Below are positions 15,210 through 21,284 of a DNA stretch of 21,284 bases, piece after piece. The notes under the pieces are model-generated. The model searched no databases. It was not told where the DNA came from and worked only from the letters and a program-made list of their open reading frames with translations. The position numbers and the translations under genes are program-made. This stretch comes from Bacillota bacterium (GTDB taxonomy: Bacteria > Bacillota > Clostridia > Acetivibrionales > DTU013): NCBI GenBank assembly GCA_023409615.1, contig JAEYRF010000155.1, positions 1 to 21,284 of the forward strand, read 5' to 3'. Numbering within the stretch: position 1 is the stretch's first letter; the number at the start of each line of letters is the position of its first letter.

Positions 15210-17720
15210 TCAGTTCAGTGCCCGCCATTCGTAAACATAGTCTGTGCCGGTATAGCCGCCAGTCCAGAGCTCTTCTCTGTCCCCTACGGAGTAGCCTGCG
15301 GGGATGACTGCGGAAACAGTGTCACTGATCGAAAGAACATTTTTCTCACTATATTTGATAGAGTAAAAAATCTCAAAGACGTTTTTCCTGTCAGTATTGG
15401 TAAAGCGCACATTGCCCCAATCGGCGCGCGCGCTTCCGGTCCCGTGAAAGGCGGAAAGGTTTGTGTCCGTAAATACAAGACTGAAGCTAAGACTTACAGT
15501 TTCGCCAGCTCGAATCACCTCGGGTGGAACTGAGAATGTCAGCAGCGTGGCAAAGCTCTCCCCGTGAAGTGTCGGCGGATCGTAATAATTGTCGGTATCT
15601 CCCAGATACTTCTGCGAAAAGGTATAGTTGCCCGAAGAGGCCGACGCACTTTTCTCATAAATACCTTCCTTGTTTATATGCTCTACATCATCCTTCATAT
15701 CTTTGTGGACGATGTCTACAAGCACCCATGCATATTCCTTTTTGGGTTCAGGCACAGCAGCTGTTTCTTCAGCCATCTCCTCCGGGTCATCAGTTTCTAT
15801 TTGTTCAGTCTTTTCTTCATTGTTCCCGTCAAGCTGAATGGTTGTTATAGGATAGGAGACCTTAAATGGAACAGTCAGCTCCGGTGTATCCTTACCCGGT
15901 GCATATAGTTCAATGTTATTCGGGCTTCCGCTCTGCATATGTCCGAGTATCGTAAACGAAGTATTCATTGTACCGCTTCCAGGCATCTTTCCCGTCCAGT
16001 TTTTCACATTTGCGACATTTGAAAGTGGTGCGAAGCGAACGGTATAACCACTGTATTTATACTTTCCCTCACTATCGGGCTGCTCGATGATCTGTACACT
16101 GACTGTTTTGTTAAGCTCCCGCTGCAGGCTTCGAAGCTGCTTCTCAAATTCACGCTGCGCCTGTTCCATAGCCTTATTCAAAAGATATTTGCGTGCTGAG
16201 ATCATTGGCGCTTGGAGCCTTGCTAATAAATGAGCCCTGTATTGCTGTGTAAGCACCTCTCGATCCTTTGTCCATTCCCGTTCATCGAAGGAATATTTCT
16301 TTCCTGATACTCCCGCAATCTCCTTAACTTTTCCGTATCCAAGCTCCCAGAAGCGGTTGCAATAATCGTCGATTTCGCGATTAATTAGCTGCTGAGCCAT
16401 TTGCGGATCATCCTGGTTTTCATTCAGTATTCGGATCATTATTGTGCGCCATTCCTTATTGGAGCGCGGAGCCTCCACATCGTTATAATACTGATACACA
16501 TCTCCGATGTTTTCAAGCTTCAGCTCCACCATATCGCTCTGAACAGTGGATAAAATAATATCAAATACGGCGATGCCTGCAAAACCTACCTTTAAAGCAG
16601 ACGATCCAAGGTATCCCACAGCATTGTTGGCAATGTTCTTTACAAGATTGGAAAGAGTACTTAGCTTTCCGGCATCATCCGAAAAATTATAAGTAAAATC
16701 ATAGCAGGTCTGCACTACTGCAAGTGCAAGTCCCAGATGCTGTGATCCGTTGTCGAGCGCCTCAACAAGAGCACCATCATACTGTCCGCCCAGTGTGATT
16801 GCCGTTATAGCTGTTCCGGTGTTTCCAGTTACAGTATTGATGGCTTCAAATCCAGCCTCAAATGCTGCGTTTCCGGGTTCTCCGCTATCAGCAAGCTCCT
16901 GCAGAACCTCAAAAGATTTCCCGGTATTCATCATGCCCGCAATAGCATACACATCAGTTATATAGGCTTTACGGGTATTCTCATTTTTCACTTGAAACAC
17001 GCCATAGGTGGAAAGATGTGTTGTATATATGAGAACCTGCTGCTTTTCAGCGTCTACCTCATATAAAACACCCTCCCACTCGCCGGTATCCCGGTTATAG
17101 TATTTTGCGCCGACGCACTCTCCTTCGGCACCCTTCTCAACATATTTTTCATCATATGGAATAGCAATGGTAATCACATCGTCAAAGAGGCTTTGACTTC
17201 CAAGATCAAAATCATATGCAATGACCTTCACTCCATTCGACTTATCGGTCTTTTCGGGAAGCTCTCTGATTTGCAGCGTCTCTGATTTGTCGATTCCATA
17301 CTCGCCAAAATCAATCGTTACGTCATAAGCTGATGCAACCGGATTTTCCTCAGAGACTGTCAACTTTTTCACATTTGCCTTATAATCCTTCTCTGTGTAG
17401 GAAAAAGCACTAAGATCCAGCGCGTTGCTATCTGTGTTGACTCCAGTTTCAGGGCTTCCGCCGATTTTCGGCAAAATAACAACCGCCAGTACAATCACTA
17501 GCAGCACCGCTATGGCGGATATCAAAAGCTTTCTTGAAGAACGCTTCGGTTTCTTTGAAGATTGCTTTAAAAAAGGAGCCGGGTGCTCCTGGACGTTAGC
17601 AGGATGCTCAGGGGCATACACTGACCGCTGTGGTTCGGCGGCCGTACTAACCTGCGTACCACAGGAACGGCAAAATTTGGCGTTTTCCGGTATATTACTG
17701 CCACATTGTTTACAATACAT
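15210..17720 (-). CDS. Zinc-ribbon single-pass membrane protein, function unknown
   Basis: The protein has 836 aa. The N-terminus is a zinc ribbon with two CxxC pairs (YCKQCG at C3/C6 and FCRSCG at C17/C20). A Pro-rich linker leads to one membrane helix at about 64-85 (KLLISAIAVLLVIVLAVVIL). The remaining ~750 residues should be outside the cell. Residues about 105-245 look like a ZU5-like beta domain (ITIAIPYDEKYVEKG...YYNRDTGEWEGV...IYTTHLSTYGVF). Next come a Gly/Ala-rich hydrophobic segment (285-395), a charged helical stretch (480-540, probable coiled coil), an Ig-like part (542-630), an acidic linker with EEMAEETAAVPEPK (647-660) and a final beta-rich domain. ATG 17720 follows GGGGG by 7 nt. 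Cytoplasmic zinc ribbon plus exported domain is a common layout in clostridial membrane proteins near kinases. I cannot name a function. Confidence 0.8.
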   Translation of the reverse strand: MYCKQCGSNIPENAKFCRSCGTQVSTAAEPQRSVYAPEHPANVQEHPAPFLKQSSKKPKRSSRKLLISAIAVLLVIVLAVVILPKIGGSPETGVNTDSNALDLSAFSYTEKDYKANVKKLTVSEENPVASAYDVTIDFGEYGIDKSETLQIRELPEKTDKSNGVKVIAYDFDLGSQSLFDDVITIAIPYDEKYVEKGAEGECVGAKYYNRDTGEWEGVLYEVDAEKQQVLIYTTHLSTYGVFQVKNENTRKAYITDVYAIAGMMNTGKSFEVLQELADSGEPGNAAFEAGFEAINTVTGNTGTAITAITLGGQYDGALVEALDNGSQHLGLALAVVQTCYDFTYNFSDDAGKLSTLSNLVKNIANNAVGYLGSSALKVGFAGIAVFDIILSTVQSDMVELKLENIGDVYQYYNDVEAPRSNKEWRTIMIRILNENQDDPQMAQQLINREIDDYCNRFWELGYGKVKEIAGVSGKKYSFDEREWTKDREVLTQQYRAHLLARLQAPMISARKYLLNKAMEQAQREFEKQLRSLQRELNKTVSVQIIEQPDSEGKYKYSGYTVRFAPLSNVANVKNWTGKMPGSGTMNTSFTILGHMQSGSPNNIELYAPGKDTPELTVPFKVSYPITTIQLDGNNEEKTEQIETDDPEEMAEETAAVPEPKKEYAWVLVDIVHKDMKDDVEHINKEGIYEKSASASSGNYTFSQKYLGDTDNYYDPPTLHGESFATLLTFSVPPEVIRAGETVSLSFSLVFTDTNLSAFHGTGSARADWGNVRFTNTDRKNVFEIFYSIKYSEKNVLSISDTVSAVIPAGYSVGDREELWTGGYTGTDYVYEWRALN

Positions 17721-17866
17721 ATTTTTTCCCCCTTGTTCCTGTTTAACTGTTGGCTAAATACTCTTTCCCATTCGGATACAGATGTTAATTCATCTGACAC
17801 GACCTGGTATTATTTTATTTAATTTCTGTCCGATACCACATCATCAAAACGGGTGATTCCGTATAA
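17721..17866 (-). promoter_or_regulatory. Upstream region of the 836-aa membrane protein gene
   Basis: This 146-bp gap contains no gene. A perfect 6-bp inverted repeat, CAGATG/CATCTG with a 6-nt spacer, lies at 17779-17796, about 60-75 bp before the start codon. I could not find a -35/-10 pair with consensus spacing. The dyad might be an operator, but its arms are short. Confidence 0.3.
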
Positions 17867-17867
17867 T

Positions 17868-17897
17868 AATGTCCTCACCCATTCGGGTGAGGACATT
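17868..17897 (-). terminator. Hairpin after the LuxR-type membrane regulator
   Basis: A perfect 13-bp stem, AATGTCCTCACCC paired with GGGTGAGGACATT, closes a 4-nt loop. It begins 14 nt after the stop codon of the LuxR-type gene. On the minus strand the following bases are ATTATAC, so the U-tract is weak. It most likely acts as a terminator or a 3'-end-protecting hairpin. Confidence 0.7.
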
Positions 17898-17911
17898 GTA
17901 TAAAACGCTAT

Positions 17912-19360
17912 TTATGAATACTCCGACGTTTTCGTGGAATCAGACTGCCTATTTAGGAAGATATTCATCAATTCTGTCCTGTTCTGGACTCCCGCTTTGG
18001 AATAAATATTTCTCACATGTGTTTTTATAGTATTTTCACTCACACGCAACTCGCCCGCAATCATCCTGTAAGTCTTTCCCGTGAGCAGTAATGATGCGAT
18101 TTCAATCTCGCGTTCCGTTAGTTTCTCTGAGATTGAGAAATCCCGGATCAGGCGCGTTTGTTCCTGATGCGGCATTTCAAGAAGCGCCGTCAAATAGGTA
18201 TGATTTATCAATAGTCCGGTGAGGCGCTTATTTAACGGAGGAAGCATCACAAGAGTAACACATACGACACTCAGAGCCAGGAGAGTGGAATTCTGACTTT
18301 GCATGTTGCTAGAAAACAGGGCGTTTCCAATCAGACCGCCAAGCAGTATGCCCAACACATTGGCAGAGAGGCCGACTCCAAGAACCCTGGCGGGATTCTT
18401 GTGAAGCTCAGACATTTCTCCCAGGATACTCCACCAGAACAGGTCATAAACACCGCAAGCTCCAAGCATCAGGGTATTTACAACAAGATAGCCCAGAGCT
18501 GAGCGGTCAAGCACCAGGAAAGCAATGAAGGAAAATCCAATCATTGCGATAGCAACATATAAAATATAAGCACGGTTTACTTTGTTGGCCAGATTCCTCA
18601 TAGCAAAAAGGGCGGCAATGTACGGAAAAGCCCAGTACCAGCTTGTCAGCCATTCAAGATGAGAGAAGGCAGGTCCCTGCACTTGGTACATTAGTCCGGA
18701 ATTGATAGTGATAACAACAATGAACAGACACAAAAAAGAGAGCGGCTTCCAAATTCTTGCCGGACTATTATGATCAACAGACACTGTTATCTGCTCATGA
18801 TTGTTAGCTTCTTCCTTCTGAGGAAGCTTTAGAGCGAATATGAACCCCATCCCAAGCACCAGCATGGATAGGCCAAGTCCCACATGAGGAGATACATTTA
18901 TAGCCGTCATGTTGAGAAGGATCATTAGAATGTTGGAGAAAATCAATCCATCCGCCATGGTTTTTAAACGTTCATTTTTCGGTGTTCCGCTTTTAAGAAA
19001 AAATCCCCACGCCGCCACACTGCAGCCGGCCATCAAAGAGGCCATAAGCAATGCCCCTGTCCATAGGAATGAGGGTGGAAGAAAAAATACTCCGGAAGCA
19101 GCGGTGCACAATGCAATGGAGCCAAGAATAAGTCTTTTGGCAGCCTTAAGGGATTTTACTAAGAAACCGCATAAAATTAACCCAATAAAATGAGCGGCCA
19201 TTGTGCCAAAGACAAATTGCTGGACAGGAACGTTATAATAATCTGCAAGTGCGTAAAGAATCCGGCCCTCAAATGGAAAGGCCAGAAGCCATGCAAAAAA
19301 CAGGCAAAATACTATAATAGTTAGTCTTCGGTATTTGATTGCTGCTAAATCATTCCGCAT
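17912..19360 (-). CDS. 12-TM membrane protein with C-terminal LuxR/GerE HTH
   Basis: The protein has 482 aa from ATG 19360. About twelve hydrophobic helices fill residues 12-385 (for example LTIIVFCLFFAWLLAFPF and VLGVGLSANVLGILLGGLIG), in an MFS-transporter-like arrangement. The last 70 residues hold a LuxR/GerE DNA-binding domain (413-472): KLTEREIEIASLLLTGKTYR, then MIAGELRVSENTIKTHVRNI. The whole is a one-component, membrane-tethered regulator. Similar 12-TM LuxR proteins are abundant in some anaerobic actinobacteria and occur in Firmicutes. Two upstream in-frame starts (19429 and 19387) are rejected because the promoter -35 and -10 lie within or over them; AGG lies 7 nt before ATG 19360. 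The gene has its own promoter and a 3' hairpin, so it is monocistronic. The ligand and target genes are unknown. It may control the neighbouring surface genes. Confidence 0.9.
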   Translation of the reverse strand: MRNDLAAIKYRRLTIIVFCLFFAWLLAFPFEGRILYALADYYNVPVQQFVFGTMAAHFIGLILCGFLVKSLKAAKRLILGSIALCTAASGVFFLPPSFLWTGALLMASLMAGCSVAAWGFFLKSGTPKNERLKTMADGLIFSNILMILLNMTAINVSPHVGLGLSMLVLGMGFIFALKLPQKEEANNHEQITVSVDHNSPARIWKPLSFLCLFIVVITINSGLMYQVQGPAFSHLEWLTSWYWAFPYIAALFAMRNLANKVNRAYILYVAIAMIGFSFIAFLVLDRSALGYLVVNTLMLGACGVYDLFWWSILGEMSELHKNPARVLGVGLSANVLGILLGGLIGNALFSSNMQSQNSTLLALSVVCVTLVMLPPLNKRLTGLLINHTYLTALLEMPHQEQTRLIRDFSISEKLTEREIEIASLLLTGKTYRMIAGELRVSENTIKTHVRNIYSKAGVQNRTELMNIFLNRQSDSTKTSEYS

Positions 19361-19385
19361 GGCATCACCTGCCTTGTTTTTCTCC

Positions 19386-19414
19386 ATTATATAGCGATAA
19401 CCGGCAGATTTCAA
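19386..19414 (-). promoter_or_regulatory. Sigma-A promoter of the LuxR-type gene (fixes its start codon)
   Basis: On the minus strand TTGAAA (19414-19409) and TATAAT (19391-19386) are separated by exactly 17 nt, 11 of 12 consensus bases. The predicted transcription start is near 19379, only about 20 nt before ATG 19360. The upstream ATG at 19387 overlaps the -10 box and cannot be on this transcript. Confidence 0.85.
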
Positions 19415-19475
19415 TAACCAGCGGGTCAACTGTGATATACCGCCATGCCAATTATTCCGCCCTCACATTTTTAAA

Positions 19476-20573
19476 TCATTTATCATCTGTGTTTTTATTT
19501 TTACTTCGGCCAATGAACCCCCCGACAGCTGACAAGGATAATAGAACGGCAGCAACATACCACCACCATTGTCCCATCTTGAATGCAAAGTACCATGAAG
19601 CGGCAGCAAGTATGACAGTCAATAAGGGGGAACCGCCGCTGCGCCCTTCCCGACCTGATTTTAATAAAGATGCATACGGATTAAGACTCTGCATTATTTC
19701 ATTAATCATCTCAGAATTCTCAATTATTTTCATTGCATCCGGAACAGGAATGACCACATTGTCAGTTGAGTCCATTCCCGATAAAGCTCTTCTTTGTTCG
19801 GTCAGGTAACCGATTTCTTTTTCGCCTGCATCTGGTTCCATGATATCACTTTTGCATTCATTGATGATACGAACAGCTTTATCAAACATAAAGAGATAAT
19901 CATTTGGATCAAGGTGTCCTGAAATATTTCTATAGTAATTGTCAGCCTGTGCTATAAGATTGCCGATCGATGCAGAATAATTCGTCACACACATTTTTAA
20001 GTCTGTACGGGACAAGCGCAACTTGCGCCGGTTTTGCAGCATAAGTCCATAGAGCGATGCAGCCGAGCCATACATTGTACTTGATTGGCCTATGCTTCCA
20101 TTAACGCCGGCATAACGTGCTGCAAGAAGGAGCATGTTCACACTCCATGGCTGTCCTTCATCACGCATGCTTGCGATCAGGTCCGTCTGACTGCTTTGCA
20201 GTGTTGTGTGCGGCTTGATAGACTTAATCTTTTCCATATATTCAAAATATTCTTCATATGATAAAGCAACGTCCGCCATTATTTCACACTGTTTTATATA
20301 CATATCCTCCATTACCTCACGCAAAGAAGGAATATCCGTTATGACGCCTGGATTCTTATCTGCCCAATCAAGCAGTGCTAGACACCACGCCCGGCACGTC
20401 TCGCCGTCTCCGGCATAATAATGGCACGTCTCCAATACAGTATGAAGGCATAGTATCTTGAACTGTGGGTAATCTGCCTCTCTTGCCGAATTCAATGCGT
20501 AGTCAAGCGCTTCTCTGACCTTGTGGGCAGCAATCTGCTGCTGTGATTTTGAAGTAAATGTATTGACATCCAT
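19476..20573 (-). CDS. Helical protein with two C-terminal membrane helices, unknown function
   Basis: The protein has 365 aa. Residues 1-230 are almost entirely helical and Ala/Tyr/Leu-rich (HKVREALDYALNSAREADYP, ILCLHTVLETCHYYAGDGET, TMYGSAASLYGLMLQNRRKL), as in TPR-like repeat proteins that count work units or scaffold partners. Residues about 313-331 (LLTVILAAASWYFAFKMG) and 335-353 (WWWYVAAVLLSLSAVGGFIG) are two membrane helices, after which a short basic/polar tail ends the chain. It is probably tail-anchored, with the helical domain in the cytoplasm. It starts at 20573, with AGGAGG 8 nt upstream, 13 bp after the stop of the preceding gene, so the two are in one operon. I do not recognise the family. 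Confidence 0.75.
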   Translation of the reverse strand: MDVNTFTSKSQQQIAAHKVREALDYALNSAREADYPQFKILCLHTVLETCHYYAGDGETCRAWCLALLDWADKNPGVITDIPSLREVMEDMYIKQCEIMADVALSYEEYFEYMEKIKSIKPHTTLQSSQTDLIASMRDEGQPWSVNMLLLAARYAGVNGSIGQSSTMYGSAASLYGLMLQNRRKLRLSRTDLKMCVTNYSASIGNLIAQADNYYRNISGHLDPNDYLFMFDKAVRIINECKSDIMEPDAGEKEIGYLTEQRRALSGMDSTDNVVIPVPDAMKIIENSEMINEIMQSLNPYASLLKSGREGRSGGSPLLTVILAAASWYFAFKMGQWWWYVAAVLLSLSAVGGFIGRSKNKNTDDK

Positions 20574-20586
20574 TTATTTTCCCTCC

Positions 20587-21284
20587 TCACAAGTTATTAA
20601 TACAGTCATAATGTATATTCAGCGAATAAATATCGCTGCTGCCGCTGAGCGCCAATAGCCTGTCGCTATCGCTCCGGACAAGCAGACGGAACCCACCCTC
20701 GGAAGCGATGGACGCCAGGTATTTCAGGCTTCTTTCCTCATAGGCCGATGTTACTCCGCCTCCGCAGACTATCAAAGTATTTTCAAAAATACAGAAGCTA
20801 TTGCTTTGTCGTTCAAATGGAATGTCCATTCTTTTTTCCCCGCAGTCGGCAAACTCATCCGCGGTACCATAGCTTACAGTCGGAATTGTAACGTCACTAC
20901 CTGAATACGGTGTGGAAAAGAAAACATACAACATGCCATCATTTTCACTGAAGCAGGAATCAATGAACATTCCTCTGTCTTTAGAGAAGTAACGTTCACA
21001 GATCAGTTTCAGTGATCTGTCCTCGTTTATTCTATAAAGAAGCAGCAGATAGGGGGTACCGCTGTTAACAGCCTGAGCATTTACCGATACTCCTGTCAGA
21101 ACCAGAAGATCATCAAACACATGCAGGGAAATTGAAGAGAGCCAATAGTCGGAAAGCGACGGGAGTTTGATACCCTCCGGAAACTGATGCAGAAAACCGG
21201 ATGTATCCGCACAGTAGTAACCGTCCTTTGCAGGCGCCACGGAAACCGGTTGAAACTGCGCAACGCATTTATGTACTGTAAGTT
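20587..21284 (-). CDS. Possible beta-propeller-like protein, 3' part only
   Basis: The reading frame is open from the right edge to the stop at 20587, about 231 residues; the true start is outside. A GTG at 21240 is unlikely to be the start, because the frame continues upstream without a stop and no ribosome site precedes it. The sequence shows repeated short strands with hydrophobic alternation: ISLHVFDDLLVLTGVSVNAQ, LLLLYRINEDRSLKLICERY, GMLYVFFSTPYSG, SFCIFENTLIVCGGG and LLVRSDSDRLLALSGSSDIY. This spacing of about 40-50 residues suggests blades of a beta-propeller (kelch or WD-like), with no classic motif to prove it. It is followed after 13 bp by the helical membrane protein. The function is unknown. 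Confidence 0.65.
   Translation of the reverse strand, partial: LTVHKCVAQFQPVSVAPAKDGYYCADTSGFLHQFPEGIKLPSLSDYWLSSISLHVFDDLLVLTGVSVNAQAVNSGTPYLLLLYRINEDRSLKLICERYFSKDRGMFIDSCFSENDGMLYVFFSTPYSGSDVTIPTVSYGTADEFADCGEKRMDIPFERQSNSFCIFENTLIVCGGGVTSAYEERSLKYLASIASEGGFRLLVRSDSDRLLALSGSSDIYSLNIHYDCINNL

Noticed and set aside
19361..19429. Longer N-terminus for the LuxR-type regulator
   Set aside because: The -35 and -10 boxes lie inside this stretch, and one of the two candidate ATGs overlaps the -10 box.
19430..19475. TGTGA/TCACA inverted repeat and CCGCC direct repeats as a terminator of the 365-aa gene
   Set aside because: The arms are only five bases with a long loop and there is no T-run. It is not supportable as a terminator.

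Overview
The window looks like a low-to-moderate GC Gram-positive chromosome, most likely a member of the Clostridia (Lachnospiraceae or Clostridiales-like). The reasons are consensus AGGAGG ribosome binding sites, S-layer-homology (SLH) proteins, a clostridial-type TadE/DUF5702 pseudopilin set, and a Hanks kinase paired with a small HTH protein. Every supported gene lies on the minus strand, so transcription runs from high to low coordinates. No rRNA, tRNA, CRISPR array or intact insertion sequence was seen.

Layout in transcription order. (a) 21284-19476: the 3' part of a gene for a possible beta-propeller-like protein (cut by the window edge), followed 13 bp later by a 365-aa helical protein with two C-terminal membrane helices. 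(b) 19360-17912: a 12-helix membrane protein with a C-terminal LuxR/GerE DNA-binding domain, with its own near-consensus promoter and a downstream hairpin. (c) 17720-15210: an 836-aa zinc-ribbon, single-pass membrane protein with a large exported part. (d) 15070-12960: a small HTH protein translationally coupled (ATGA overlap) to a transmembrane Ser/Thr kinase whose outer part is a leucine-rich-repeat (LRR) domain. The pair has a near-consensus promoter and ends at a strong intrinsic terminator. (e) 12833-6827: a compact set of an SLH + LRR surface protein, a 517-aa HTH regulator, a 53-aa membrane peptide, an LRR lipoprotein and a second SLH protein. (f) 6722-4746: a B12-binding-domain radical SAM enzyme with its own promoter and repeat-derived insertions. 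(g) 4515-1: three genes of a Tad/Flp-like pilus assembly locus (TadE-like, DUF5702, TadE-like), continuing past the left edge.

The most interesting part is (c)-(e). One LRR cassette, with the same N-terminal cap and a 22-residue repeat pattern, occurs in three proteins with three different anchors: a transmembrane kinase, a wall-bound SLH protein and a lipoprotein. The SLH-LRR protein and the lipoprotein also share almost the same C-terminal tail. With two HTH proteins, the kinase and a second SLH paralogue, this reads as a surface-sensing or adhesion system in which the kinase could see the same ligand, or the same LRR partners, as the wall and membrane proteins. That functional link is inference; the shared domains and the gene order are visible in the sequence.
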